From: Fimbriimonadaceae bacterium
GTDB lineage: Bacteria; Armatimonadota; Fimbriimonadia; Fimbriimonadales; Fimbriimonadaceae
DNA: 64,000 bases
NCBI GenBank assembly: GCA_026129685.1
Contig: JAHCHO010000006.1
Location: 248,001 to 312,000, forward strand
Direction: 5' to 3'
Below the pieces are notes generated by a model. The model was given only the letters and a program-made list of their open reading frames with translations. It had not been told where the DNA came from and made no database searches. The stretch's first letter is position 1. Each line of letters starts with the position of its first letter. A program made the translations under genes and the position numbers. This document shows, piece by piece, positions 26,022-34,559 of this stretch.

Positions 26022-26972
26022 ATGCGTCGTGCGTTTACCCTCATCGAACTGCTCGTCGTGATCGCGATCATCGCCATCCTTGCCGCCATCCTGTTCCCGG
26101 TGTTCGCCCAGGCGAAGGAGTCCGCCCAGAAGACCTCGACCCTGTCGAGCGCGAAGCAGACGGGGTTGGCCCTGCTTCTTTACGCGGGCGATAACGACGA
26201 CGGCCTTCCGATGGGCCATCCGGTGGACGACCGATTTGGGAGCCAGACAGGCAACCCGGGCGCGCCGCTCTGGAACTACTACCCGGCGGTGCCGGCCGGT
26301 TGGGACGGCTTCCCCGAAGACGACACGATGGTGTGGCAGAACTCGACCGAGCCATACCGCAAGAACTACAAGATTCTCGAGGCGAGTGGGATGGGGGTCA
26401 CGGACGTTCCCGGGACGAACTATGCGAACCCGATCGGCGGCGTGATCCACAACACGAACTTCACGCTCAACGGTCTTCTCAGCACCTTCACGCTGAGCGC
26501 GATCGCCCAGCCTTCGCGACTCACCATGCTCTGGCAGGGCGAGTTCAAGATGAACGTGCGCGGGTACGGCGACCAGAACCCGGCGCTACGCTGCAACGCG
26601 CTCACGGCGGCGCCCTGCCGATTCAACCCGGGCGGCGTGCCTCAGGCCGGGGCGACGATGAACGCGGGCCGAAGCGACGCGGTTTGGGCGGCGTACGTGG
26701 ATGCCCTCGACACAGTGTGGGTCCACGGGCGCGGGATGATCTTCGTGGCGTCCGATTCTTCGGCTCGGTACCGCCAACTGAACCCCGGCGGTTCTCTCAG
26801 CGACGTCAACAGCTACGACGACCCGGCACGACGCTACGAGGCGGACGGGACGCAGATCGCCTACCATCGATGTCGAACCAGCCCGACGTCTCCCTATTAC
26901 TTGAGCTTCTTCCGGCCGGATTCGGAGTTCAACTATCGGTTCGGTTCGACGGTCGAAGGGTGCGGTCCGTAG
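26022..26972 (+). CDS. type II secretion/pilin-like protein with prepilin N-terminus (DUF1559-like)
   Basis: The 316-aa protein starts with a class III prepilin signal: [20 protein letters not shown]. Cleavage would be before Phe5, with Glu9 at the +5 position. The region after it, [11 protein letters not shown], is the version common in Armatimonadota. The large C-terminal domain is Gly/Asn-rich, with a degenerate H-X9-DG-like motif ([13 protein letters not shown]). Such proteins form surface pseudopili or are substrates of the type II-like assembly machine; the gspE-D operon lies 30 kb away. A good promoter and ribosome binding site precede it. Its stop overlaps the start of a small lipoprotein gene. 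Confidence 0.8.
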   Translation: MRRAFTLIELLVVIAIIAILAAILFPVFAQAKESAQKTSTLSSAKQTGLALLLYAGDNDDGLPMGHPVDDRFGSQTGNPGAPLWNYYPAVPAGWDGFPEDDTMVWQNSTEPYRKNYKILEASGMGVTDVPGTNYANPIGGVIHNTNFTLNGLLSTFTLSAIAQPSRLTMLWQGEFKMNVRGYGDQNPALRCNALTAAPCRFNPGGVPQAGATMNAGRSDAVWAAYVDALDTVWVHGRGMIFVASDSSARYRQLNPGGSLSDVNSYDDPARRYEADGTQIAYHRCRTSPTSPYYLSFFRPDSEFNYRFGSTVEGCGP

Positions 26973-27112
26973 TGAAGCGTCTCTGGGTCGTTCTGCTCCT
27001 TCTCGTCGCGTCCTTCCCGATAGTGGGTTGCCGCCAAGACCCGCCGAACGTGGCACCGGTCACGGACTCGGCGTCGCCGGGAAAGGGCGGCAAGGCCCGC
27101 GCCGAGCGCTGA
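26972..27112 (+). CDS. 46-aa lipoprotein coupled to the prepilin gene
   Basis: GTG 26972 overlaps the prepilin stop (TAGTG). The product is MKRLWVVLLLLVASFPIVGC followed by 26 polar residues ending KARAER. The lipobox IVGC makes Cys20 the lipidation site. Hydropathy, lipobox and the stop-start overlap support a real gene although it is short. The second prepilin gene (60224) has the same kind of neighbour, which strengthens the call. Its role may be to anchor or escort the pilin-like protein. Confidence 0.65.
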   Translation: MKRLWVVLLLLVASFPIVGCRQDPPNVAPVTDSASPGKGGKARAER

Positions 27113-27156
27113 GGCTTCCTAGACTCGATCGTGGCTCGCCCCTTGGCCGGGCGGGC

Positions 27157-27162
27157 TATGAT
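27157..27162 (+). promoter_or_regulatory. -10 element of a probable leaderless VanZ-like gene
   Basis: TATGAT lies eight bases before the GTG at 27171, with no ribosome binding site between them. Confidence 0.4.
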
Positions 27163-27170
27163 CGTTTGTC

Positions 27171-27923
27171 GTGAAGCGCGCGCTTTCGGGACCCCTCGCC
27201 CTGTTCGCCGCCGGCCTATGCCTGGCGGTGGCGTTCTCGGTCGTAAACGCCGCGCGCTACCAGGGCCTGGCGACCGCGCCGCTCGCCCTTGCGGTCTTGG
27301 GGACGGGGTGCGCCTTGGCGATTGTTTCGGACAGGAAACGGTCCGCGAGCGCCTGGGGGTTGTTCGCCGCCGTCATGGGCCTCGCGGTGTTCGGCTGGGC
27401 GGTGTCCGAAGTTGGTCGATCGAACTTGGGCCAACTGCCAGGGGCGGTGCCAACCTTCGTGCTGGCGGTCGGGTGCGCCTCCTCCCTGGTCGCGGCTCGT
27501 CCGTCGGTCCCGGTGCCCACGATCGCCACGGTCGTCGTCCTGACGCTGGCGGTGGCGTATTTTAGCGGCGGCAAGGGTGGGGCGAGCCCGTTCGTGCAGT
27601 GGCTGTTGGATCGTGGCCTAGACCCGCAGACGGCGGAGGTCGTGGTCGTGGCGACCCGAAAGTCGGTTCACGTCGCGTTCTACGGGTGCCTTGCGCTCGC
27701 GGCGACGTCCGCGTTGCGGGCGGTCGCCGCCTCACCTTACGCGCACCGTTGGCCCGCCGCGACCCTCGCTTGGGTGGCGGGGTTCGCGACGTTCGACGAG
27801 GCGCGCCAGTCCATGTCCGCCGGCCGAAACGCGCAACCGCTCGATGTGGCGATCGACCTGGCGGGGGCGGCGCTGTTCATCCTGGCCGCAGACCGAACAC
27901 TTCGACGTCGACGCCCGGACTGA
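27171..27923 (+). CDS. VanZ-like membrane protein
   Basis: The 250-aa protein has about seven membrane helices. The C-terminal half matches the VanZ family: KSVHVAFYGCLALAA, then FDEARQSMSAGRNAQPLDVAIDLAGAALF, where the acidic/Gln motif and the Gly-Arg-Asp pattern are characteristic. VanZ-like proteins confer low-level teicoplanin resistance in enterococci, but most chromosomal members are of unknown function. The N-terminal half adds extra helices. The last 47 bases overlap the DUF2071 gene on the other strand. Confidence 0.75.
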   Translation: MKRALSGPLALFAAGLCLAVAFSVVNAARYQGLATAPLALAVLGTGCALAIVSDRKRSASAWGLFAAVMGLAVFGWAVSEVGRSNLGQLPGAVPTFVLAVGCASSLVAARPSVPVPTIATVVVLTLAVAYFSGGKGGASPFVQWLLDRGLDPQTAEVVVVATRKSVHVAFYGCLALAATSALRAVAASPYAHRWPAATLAWVAGFATFDEARQSMSAGRNAQPLDVAIDLAGAALFILAADRTLRRRRPD

Positions 27924-28617
27924 AGCAGACGTGATCCCACGGTCGAGCCGGGAAACCCACTGCATCGGTCAAATTCTGGTGTCCGCCCAGTACGCGCGCG
28001 TTGCGCAGGGGGTACGGCGGGTGGGCGACGCGCCCGGAACACAGCCGTCCGCGACGAACGGAGTAGAGGAGGTACCGCTCGACCAGAAAGAACTCGAGCG
28101 AATCGGGCGGAGCGGCAACGGGTGCACCGACAAAGGCATCGAGGGACAGCTGGGCGCAGGGCGGTCCCTCCGTTTCGGATCGGTAGCGAACGAGGTTGCC
28201 GGCCGACGACGTCTTCATCGTCGAATGAACGTAGGGCAGGCCGAAGGCGAGGCGGGCGAACGCGCACGCGGGCCATCGAGCGGCGTCGAGGCGGTAGAAC
28301 CATACGCCGGGCGCGCCGCCGTTTCGCGTCACGTAGGTACGGACGTTGGTCTCGGGGAAGGCGGACAGCCAAGGCAACGGAAACCCGAGGGTTGGGCGGA
28401 TTCCCTGCATGCGGAAAGCGACCAGCCCGACCCAAGCGTGCTCGCGACCGCCCGAGTCGGGGAACGTGTCGACCGTAAAGCCCAAGGGCAACGAAGCTTG
28501 GACGACGGCGGGGTCGGCACGAAAGTGGAGGAAGAGCAGGTCGCGCCAGGACTGGCGCATGACCGCTCGCCCAGGGGGTCGGGCGCGGAGTTTCTCGTAC
28601 CGGTCCAACTCGAGCAT
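27877..28617 (-). CDS. DUF2071 family protein (YqjF-like)
   Basis: The 246-aa protein fits DUF2071/COG3361: QSWRDLLFLHFRADPAVVQASLP near the N-terminus, then WVGLVAFRMQGIRP, ETNVRTYVTRNG and GVWFYRLDAARWPA. These are small soluble beta-rich proteins related to the acetoacetate decarboxylase fold; no reaction is established. The ATG at 28617 begins MLELDRYEKL. The gene is downstream of the PEP-CTERM gene on the same strand, with a strong hairpin between them. Confidence 0.8.
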   Translation of the reverse strand: MLELDRYEKLRARPPGRAVMRQSWRDLLFLHFRADPAVVQASLPLGFTVDTFPDSGGREHAWVGLVAFRMQGIRPTLGFPLPWLSAFPETNVRTYVTRNGGAPGVWFYRLDAARWPACAFARLAFGLPYVHSTMKTSSAGNLVRYRSETEGPPCAQLSLDAFVGAPVAAPPDSLEFFLVERYLLYSVRRGRLCSGRVAHPPYPLRNARVLGGHQNLTDAVGFPARPWDHVCFSPGVDVEVFGLRPG

Positions 28618-28631
28618 GGTTCAGACGACGC

Positions 28632-28665
28632 TTGGCCGGGTCGGCCAACCAGACGACCCGGCCAA
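28632..28665 (-). terminator. perfect 12-bp hairpin after the PEP-CTERM gene
   Basis: TTGGCCGGGTCG (28632-28643) and CGACCCGGCCAA (28654-28665) pair perfectly around a ten-base loop. It lies 25 nt after the PEP-CTERM stop. No U-tract follows in the minus direction. Confidence 0.5.
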
Positions 28666-28690
28666 AACGCTTTCCTCCGAACAGCCCGAC

Positions 28691-29383
28691 TTACTTGCGG
28701 TTGCGGCGTCGGCGCGCGGCAAGGGCGCCGAAACCAAGGGCGAGCGAGGCCATGCTGGCCGGCTCGGGAACGGCGTCGGCGTTGAAGGTCCAGTTGCTGA
28801 ACCCGCCGGTGTCACCGCCGGCCCAGTCGCTTGCGGTCAGGGTCCAGTTGCCGCCCAGCGTCTGACCAGTGAGGGTCGCGAACGAGTTGGTCGTGTTGAA
28901 CGGGGCGCCCGCGATGGGGTGGTTCTGGCGGTTGTAGGTGCCGGCGGCAATGCCAACGGTGGCACCGGCGGCGGTGGCGGCGGTCAGAAGGTCGAGTCCG
29001 CCGGAATCCACGAAGGTGTAGGTTCGACCGGTGAGGGGGGCGGCCCCGTCGCTGCCATAGTTGGAGCTGTCGCCGAAGCCGGAGAGGGAGACCGTCTGGC
29101 CGACCCGGTTTACGAGCGTGACCACCGTACCGGTGGGGCTGGTGAGGGTCATCACGACGTCGCCGGCCCACGTGTGGAACAGGCCGTTGACGGTGACGCT
29201 GTTGAAACTGGTGATCGTGGCGCCCGAGGCGACGTTGATCGTGCTGGTGATGGTGCCCTGGCTGCCGAGAGTGTTGTCGGCGCTGGCGTCGGGGATGTTT
29301 CCACCCGAACCGGGGCCATAGTCGGCGGCGAAAGCGAACGACGAAGCGGCAAGCGCCGCGATCAATAGCGTGTTTCGTACCAA
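28691..29383 (-). CDS. PEP-CTERM anchored protein with a P-domain-like beta module
   Basis: The 230-aa protein has a signal peptide (LLIAALAASSFAFAA). The beta-rich body resembles the proprotein convertase P-domain: FHTWAGDVVMTLTSPTGT, then GGNWTLTASDWAGGDTGGFSNWTF. The C-terminus is a PEP-CTERM sorting tag, VPEPASMASLALGFGALAARRRR. This predicts export, recognition by an exosortase and surface anchoring; no exosortase gene is in the window. TTG 29383 is chosen because a GGAGG sits eight bases upstream and the signal peptide follows; an upstream ATG at 29473 would bury it. Confidence 0.85.
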   Translation of the reverse strand: MVRNTLLIAALAASSFAFAADYGPGSGGNIPDASADNTLGSQGTITSTINVASGATITSFNSVTVNGLFHTWAGDVVMTLTSPTGTVVTLVNRVGQTVSLSGFGDSSNYGSDGAAPLTGRTYTFVDSGGLDLLTAATAAGATVGIAAGTYNRQNHPIAGAPFNTTNSFATLTGQTLGGNWTLTASDWAGGDTGGFSNWTFNADAVPEPASMASLALGFGALAARRRRNRK

Positions 29384-29463
29384 GGTTCTGTCCTCCTTCG
29401 AGCCTCTAGCGGGCTCTAAAACCGCGAACGAGTGCGCGAGGCCTCGATTCGTCGGTTGGGAGT

Positions 29464-29492
29464 ACTCTATCACACGCGGCGCGATTTGCCAA
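29464..29492 (-). promoter_or_regulatory. sigma-70 type promoter of the PEP-CTERM gene
   Basis: On the minus strand -35 TTGGCA (29492-29487) is followed after exactly 17 bases by -10 TAGAGT (29469-29464). An A-rich tract precedes the -35. The block TTGGCAAATCGC is also found at the rpoD promoter. Confidence 0.6.
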
Positions 29493-29542
29493 GAGGTTTT
29501 TTGACTTTTTTCGGCAGAAGCGGCAAATCGGGAACTTCCGGA

Positions 29543-29884
29543 TCAACCGAGGGCCGCGTCGCCCCTTTCGCCGGTGCGAATGCGCACCGCCTCGACGATC
29601 TCGCTCACGAAGATCTTGCCGTCACCGATCTCGCCGGTGGCGGACGCCGCCTGAATCGCCTCCAGGGCCGGCTCTAGGTCCTCGTCCTTGACGACGACCT
29701 CGATGCGCATCTTGGGCAGGAGGTTGACGGCGTAGGTGCTACCCCGGTATTTGTCCGTCCTGCCGAACTGGCGTCCGTAGCCGCGCACCTGTTCGCAACT
29801 CAGGCCGGCGACCCCGGCTTCGTCGAGCGCCGCCATTACGGCCTCGAGTTTGCTCACGCGGACGATCGCCTCGATGCGTTTCAT
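29543..29884 (-). CDS. glnB: PII nitrogen regulatory protein
   Basis: The 113-aa protein has normal PII length. It has the T-loop with Tyr46 and Tyr51 (KYRGSTY), the B-loop/C-loop sequence TGEIGDGKIFVSEIVEAVRIRTGERG, and MKRIEAIVRVSKLEAV at the start. PII binds ATP, ADP and 2-oxoglutarate and tunes nitrogen enzymes; Tyr51 is the uridylylation site in proteobacteria. No amtB or glnA is adjacent, so its target is not shown by context. ATG 29884 is used rather than an ATG nine codons upstream, because it matches the family start and has a G-rich ribosome binding site. Confidence 0.9.
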   Translation of the reverse strand: MKRIEAIVRVSKLEAVMAALDEAGVAGLSCEQVRGYGRQFGRTDKYRGSTYAVNLLPKMRIEVVVKDEDLEPALEAIQAASATGEIGDGKIFVSEIVEAVRIRTGERGDAALG

Positions 29885-29979
29885 CGAGCAAACCCCCGGT
29901 GGACGACGCATGAGTTCATGCGGGAACGTTACCCGGCGACGTTACGCCGAATCGGGTTTCCCATCCGTCCCTAAGGTCG

Positions 29980-31230
29980 GTGACTTCACGGCTCCTGCAT
30001 CCGACGGGCGTTCGCACGACCGCATGGATTGTCGCTGGAATCCTGTTCTTGGCGACGGTGACGGCCTTCGCTACCGGACGACCGAACCTCGGAGCGGGTT
30101 GCCTGATGGGACTGCTGGTCGTCGCTTCCTTGGGTTGGCAGGCCGTCCGGACCGGGGACCTCATGCTCGCGGAGACTTTCGTGGAGCGGAGCCGGGTGGA
30201 GTCGTTGAGGGCCGAACTTGCCAAGCGCGAGTTGGCGGTGGACGCGATGGCGGACGGGTTGGAGGTCGCCGTGATGATCTGCGACGAACGCGCCTCCCTG
30301 CAGTTCGCAAACCGGGCCGCCCGCGAAGCGTTCCGAATCCAGGACGGAATGGGACGCGGGATTCTCGAGGTCACGCTGTCCTACGAGTTGCAGGGATTGG
30401 TGCAAACGGCGCTCCGGGAAGGCGGGGTCCACCGCGCCGAACTGCCGTTTCGCTTCCCGGAGGACCGAATCGCCCAGGTGGTGGTCTGGCGGGACCTGTT
30501 GGATCCGGCGCGATGCGTCTTGTCCCTGACGGACATCACCAACTTGCGTCGCCTCGAGCGCATGCGTACGGACTTCGTCGCCAACGTTTCGCACGAGTTG
30601 CGCACCCCCCTCACGATTATCCGCACGATGGCCGAAACGTTGCACGACGACCCGGATTTGGACGCCGGGACGACGTCGCGCTATCTCGAACGCATCGTCA
30701 GCGAGGTGGATCGGCTGTCGATGATCTCGAACGACCTCCTGATCCTGAGCGCTGCCGAGTCGAGTCCCATCCGAAAGCAGGACTGCGATCTGGCGGAGGT
30801 GGTGCGGTCGGTGGTCACCCAGCTTTCGTTCAAGGCGCGCGAGAAAGGCCTCGATCTGGTCTACGAGGGGCCGGAGGAACTCGTCCTGACCGCCAACTCG
30901 GCGCAAATGACACAAGTTGCGCTCAACCTGGTCGACAACGCGATCAAGTACACGAACGAGGGGAGTGTTCACGTGAGCTTAGCCTCGGACGGCCGGGAAG
31001 CGGTTTTGCGGGTCCGCGATACCGGGGTGGGTATCGCCAGCGAGCACTTGGCGCGAATCTTCGAGCGGTTCTACCGCGTCGACCGAGCTCGTAGTCGGGC
31101 AAGCGGGGGCACGGGTCTGGGACTCAGCATCGTCAAGCACCTGGTCGAATCGCACGGTGGGCAGGTGCGAGTGACGAGCGAGCTGAATACCGGCAGCACT
31201 TTCGAAGCGGTCATCCCGCTCCAGGACTAA
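29980..31230 (+). CDS. PhoR-like membrane sensor histidine kinase
   Basis: The 416-aa kinase has two N-terminal membrane helices (about 15-32 and 38-58) with almost no periplasmic loop, and a PAS-like domain (about 90-185). The H-box is VSHELRTPL with His205. The ATPase core has N-box NLVDNAIKYTNEG, G1 DTGVGI, F-box FERFYRVD and G2 GGTGLGLSIVK. This is the PhoR/WalK layout, sensing inside the membrane or cytoplasm. No response regulator gene is adjacent. Start is GTG 29980. It overlaps the end of the convergent membrane protein gene by four bases. Confidence 0.88.
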   Translation: MTSRLLHPTGVRTTAWIVAGILFLATVTAFATGRPNLGAGCLMGLLVVASLGWQAVRTGDLMLAETFVERSRVESLRAELAKRELAVDAMADGLEVAVMICDERASLQFANRAAREAFRIQDGMGRGILEVTLSYELQGLVQTALREGGVHRAELPFRFPEDRIAQVVVWRDLLDPARCVLSLTDITNLRRLERMRTDFVANVSHELRTPLTIIRTMAETLHDDPDLDAGTTSRYLERIVSEVDRLSMISNDLLILSAAESSPIRKQDCDLAEVVRSVVTQLSFKAREKGLDLVYEGPEELVLTANSAQMTQVALNLVDNAIKYTNEGSVHVSLASDGREAVLRVRDTGVGIASEHLARIFERFYRVDRARSRASGGTGLGLSIVKHLVESHGGQVRVTSELNTGSTFEAVIPLQD

Positions 31231-32888
31231 CTTGGGCTGACCGTCTCGATGACGGACTCGCTCTTCGCGCGCTCGATCTCGTACCTCCAACCGGCCTCGG
31301 TCGCGCGTAGGACCTCGTTCGTCCGGATCTCTACGGTGACCGCCCACAGGTAAGAGACCGAAGCGAACGCCATCGTCAGTCCAATTGCCATGTGGGTGCG
31401 CTCCCTCCTCGAGTTTGCGGTCAGGCCAAGCAGGGCTGGCACGAACAGGACGGCGAAGGCCGACCGGATTTCGGGCGGCGCGGCGGCCGATTCGTTTAGC
31501 ACCCACGTGCCGACCACCAGGATCGAGACCAGCGGCATGGCGATCGCGGGCGAACAACGCGCCGATGGCAGGGCGTTGGCGACAAGGGCGAGGACCAGGA
31601 CGAGGGTCGGGGCGAGCGAGACGGGAACGGCTCCGACCGCCCAGATCGCGCTCGACAAAGCGATGGCGGAGACCGCCCAGCGCGGCGTACCCTTCAGGCC
31701 AGGGAGGCTCAGCAGGACAGACAAGGCGGCGGGAACCAGGGGAACAACCATGTTCGCCGCGACCCACGATGCCAGGAAGAAGCCTGCACCGGCGGCGGCG
31801 AATGGCGTCCAGTCGCGGCCGGTGCGCCGTCGTTTCGTCAGGACGAGGAGACCACCGGCGAGGGCAGACACAATCACCAGGCCAAGCACAGAAGACCGTG
31901 CTACGATGCCCATCGACAGGTCCTGGCGATTCAGCCGGGGTAGGTTCAGCCGGTCTCGGAGCTGGTTGAGAGTCCCGTCGATTTCCGCCAGGTACGCGTT
32001 GTAGCCGGCGACGCGACGCTCCTTTTCGTGCTTCACGTAGGACGAGTCGCCAGGAAGCACTGGAAGCGAGTCTCTCAACGTCCGCAACGCGGAAGCCACG
32101 GGCGCCAGTTCCCTGCCCGTTCGGGTGGCAACGAACGCTCGGCGGATGGTCTCGGCGGCGGCGTCGCCGATCGGGCTGTTCGCGAGCCCGCGTTGGGCGA
32201 CCCAACCGGCGACGCTGGTGAACACCGCGTCCGAGGTGGACGGTAGTGAATCGGGCAACACCGATTGCTCGACGAACTCGCCTCGATAGCCGCGGGCGCG
32301 CAGGAAAGCGCCGGTGACCGTCTCCGCCTCGTAGACGATGTAGTCGCTGTATTCGGCAAGGGAGGCCGCGTGCCGGATGACCTCGCACACGTCGCCATCC
32401 TCGGCGTTCGAACTTACGAGGGCATAGGCCATGGCGAGCCACACGAAGGCGTTGCCCGGGTCCAGGAGGATGGCACGACGGCAAGCCTCAACGAGGGCTT
32501 CGGCCCGCCCGGGCGCTTGGCCCTGCGCGGTCCAGGCGGCCCGATGCCGAACCACGATCACGGCCCGCGCGGCGTCGTGATCGTTCTGAACCGCGGCCTC
32601 CATGGCGTCGATGGCGGCGAGTCGCTCGCGGGGGTTTGCGGCGCGAGTCGCACGGACCAACTGGGACACAAACGGCCCAGCCCCGGATCGTTCGACGAGT
32701 TCCCGATTCCAAAGCCTGGTGGGCTCACCGCCGATCGGTCTGTTCGGGCCGAGAGGCGTGAGCCGCCACTCGTTGGTCAGAACCCCGACGTGCAACCTGA
32801 CGACCCAGTACGACGAGGGAGTGACGAGCAACCCCAAGAGGCACGCGAGGGCCACCCCCAACGCGTAATGACCGATGCGCCCACTCAT
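31227..32888 (-). CDS. large membrane protein with helical repeat domain, downstream of ECF sigma
   Basis: The 553-aa protein has one N-terminal helix (about 10-30). A soluble, Ala/Arg-rich helical domain follows (about 60-300), with TPR-like units such as ALVEACRRAILLDPGNAFVWLAMAYAL. The C-terminal membrane domain has six or seven helices (from about 325), and a short tail. I do not recognise a family. It ends the operon of ECF sigma and small membrane partner, so it may be the sensor or the target of that sigma. ATG 32888 is preferred; an ATG at 32972 would overlap the preceding gene by 59 nt. Confidence 0.6.
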   Translation of the reverse strand: MSGRIGHYALGVALACLLGLLVTPSSYWVVRLHVGVLTNEWRLTPLGPNRPIGGEPTRLWNRELVERSGAGPFVSQLVRATRAANPRERLAAIDAMEAAVQNDHDAARAVIVVRHRAAWTAQGQAPGRAEALVEACRRAILLDPGNAFVWLAMAYALVSSNAEDGDVCEVIRHAASLAEYSDYIVYEAETVTGAFLRARGYRGEFVEQSVLPDSLPSTSDAVFTSVAGWVAQRGLANSPIGDAAAETIRRAFVATRTGRELAPVASALRTLRDSLPVLPGDSSYVKHEKERRVAGYNAYLAEIDGTLNQLRDRLNLPRLNRQDLSMGIVARSSVLGLVIVSALAGGLLVLTKRRRTGRDWTPFAAAGAGFFLASWVAANMVVPLVPAALSVLLSLPGLKGTPRWAVSAIALSSAIWAVGAVPVSLAPTLVLVLALVANALPSARCSPAIAMPLVSILVVGTWVLNESAAAPPEIRSAFAVLFVPALLGLTANSRRERTHMAIGLTMAFASVSYLWAVTVEIRTNEVLRATEAGWRYEIERAKSESVIETVSPS

Positions 32889-32913
32889 CCTCTCCGCCTG
32901 GTGCGGGCGCCCT

Positions 32914-33159
32914 CTATGGCGCCAGACCGGGAGGAAGGGCGCGCAGGGGCGGCTCGGGTCCGGTGCCGACACGCAACAGGATGGCCGCCGCGAACGCGAA
33001 AAGGACCATGACCACGGCCAGCCGAAGGGCGAAACGCACTCGCTCGAAGTTCCGCGTCAGGCGAACGACGGCGACCCTTCCGCCGCGTCGGCGTTCGCGC
33101 GCGCTTTCGAGATTCCGGTACGCCCTCGACGCCTCGTCGAAGGGTTCATGTTCATGCAT
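32914..33159 (-). CDS. 81-aa single-helix membrane protein, possible anti-sigma factor
   Basis: The product starts MHEHEPFDEASRAYRNLE, has a basic segment (RERRRGGR), one membrane helix (about 47-65) and a short Pro-rich outer tail. Its ATG overlaps the sigma gene stop by eight bases, the usual coupling of sigma and anti-sigma genes. It lacks the zinc motif HxxxCxxC of common anti-sigma factors, so the role rests on position and topology only. Confidence 0.55.
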   Translation of the reverse strand: MHEHEPFDEASRAYRNLESARERRRGGRVAVVRLTRNFERVRFALRLAVVMVLFAFAAAILLRVGTGPEPPLRALPPGLAP

Positions 33160-33697
33160 CGGGTTCCCCCCATCGATCACGAAACTCGGCGCGGGCCGCA
33201 CTGAGCCGCGAGGCGACGGTTCCCTCCGGGATGCCCAGAACGAGGGCCGCCTCCCGATAGGAGAGCCCCTCGAACAGACAGAGGGCAATGACCGCTCTCT
33301 GCTCCGGGTCCAGTCCCGCCATCACGCGCCGGACGGCCACCCCCTCCGAATCGTCGTCAACGGACGCGACGGTGTCCTCGAGGGCCTGATGATGGCGCTT
33401 GCGGCATCGGACGTTGAGGGAGGCACGGAGGGTCACGGCACGGACCCACGCTTCCGGTTCGGGCAACCGGGAGACGACTTGGTACTCCCGGACGACCTTG
33501 AGCAACACCTCTTGGGTCAGGTCTTGGGCGGCTTCGCGATCCAAGACGATCGCGTAGGCGAGCCGGTAGACCAGGTCGCGATATCTTTCGACGGCCTTTC
33601 CGACGCGAAGACGGAAGGTCGGGTTTGCCCGCAACTCCTTCGAGATATCGAGAGTCGTCTCGGTGCTCGTCCTCAAACCGGTTGCCTCACGCCTCAC
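33152..33697 (-). CDS. ECF-type RNA polymerase sigma factor
   Basis: The 181-aa protein has sigma region 2 (YRDLVYRLAYAIVLDREAAQDLTQEVLLKV) and region 4 (GLDPEQRAVIALCLFEGLSYREAALVLGIPEGTVASRLSAAR) joined by a short linker. This is the layout of group 4 sigma factors responding to envelope or surface signals. GTG 33697 overlaps the permease stop (ATGTGA); a TTG seven codons later has a GAGG eight bases upstream and is an alternative. The next gene encodes a one-helix membrane protein that may hold the sigma inactive. Confidence 0.88.
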   Translation of the reverse strand: MRREATGLRTSTETTLDISKELRANPTFRLRVGKAVERYRDLVYRLAYAIVLDREAAQDLTQEVLLKVVREYQVVSRLPEPEAWVRAVTLRASLNVRCRKRHHQALEDTVASVDDDSEGVAVRRVMAGLDPEQRAVIALCLFEGLSYREAALVLGIPEGTVASRLSAARAEFRDRWGEPDA

Positions 33698-34548
33698 ATC
33701 CCGATCCCGGTGTAGTGTCGCAGGCCGTACCGCCAGAACACGCGACCGAGTCCGTAAAGAAAGACTACCCAAACAAGTTGGCCGATGATCGCCGTGGAGA
33801 CGGCTGGACCCACCAGGCGGCCGGTCAGGATCTCGGTCGGGACAGCGGTCGTGTAGTAGAACGGAAAGAGGTGGGCGAGCGCTCTCGCCCAAGCGGGAAG
33901 CAGGGCGACCGGGAAGAGTTGGCCCGACAAGAAGAGCATGGGCAAGTAATACAGCTCGAACACCGACTGTGCTTCCTGCAGGAACAGAGCCAGCATCGCC
34001 ATGGTGAACACAAAGTTGAAACTGACCAGGTGGCCAAGCACCAGGGAGGCCCAAAACTCGGGACTTGGGTGAAGACGGACGTCGACGAGGTGTCCCTGAT
34101 AGGCGACGACGAGCAGGAGAAAGAACGGGAGGAAGAGGAGCGGCCGGATCAGTCGCCACGACAGGTTGCGGAAGAAGGTGTACTGGGCGAAGCTGATCGG
34201 GCGCACCAGGTTCGTCGAAAACTGCCCCTCCCGTATCTCCATCGCGATCTCCCACATGATGTGGCTCGTGACGAAACCGCTCAGCAGGAGGATGCAGAGG
34301 TAGTAGAGGACGAAGTCGGACGCGGCGAACCCGCGGATCGCGCCACCTTGGCTCGCCGCCGCCCAGACGAGGGGCATCGTGACGGCGGTGACCACGTCGG
34401 TGGTCACCCAGATCAAGCCGGACGCGCGATAGGCCAGCCCGTCCTGGACGTAGACGTTGAAAATCGCCCGCCACTTGCGGAGAGTCGAACGCCAAGTCGG
34501 CTGGGCGATCGCGATCATCGGCAGTCCGGGGGCTTCCGAGCCATTCAC
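33694..34548 (-). CDS. ABC-2 family permease (DUF990-like), no ATPase adjacent
   Basis: The 284-aa protein has six membrane helices and the features of the ABC-2 permeases grouped with DUF990/COG4587: AIFNVYVQDGLAYRASGLIW, then EIREGQFSTNLVRPISF, and PFYYTTAVPTEILTGRL. It would need a separate ATPase and usually a second permease, neither of which is next to it. It starts 12 nt after recO and its stop overlaps the sigma gene. A second ATG at 34516 is possible. Confidence 0.75.
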   Translation of the reverse strand: MNGSEAPGLPMIAIAQPTWRSTLRKWRAIFNVYVQDGLAYRASGLIWVTTDVVTAVTMPLVWAAASQGGAIRGFAASDFVLYYLCILLLSGFVTSHIMWEIAMEIREGQFSTNLVRPISFAQYTFFRNLSWRLIRPLLFLPFFLLLVVAYQGHLVDVRLHPSPEFWASLVLGHLVSFNFVFTMAMLALFLQEAQSVFELYYLPMLFLSGQLFPVALLPAWARALAHLFPFYYTTAVPTEILTGRLVGPAVSTAIIGQLVWVVFLYGLGRVFWRYGLRHYTGIGM

Positions 34549-34559
34549 GGCATTCTACA

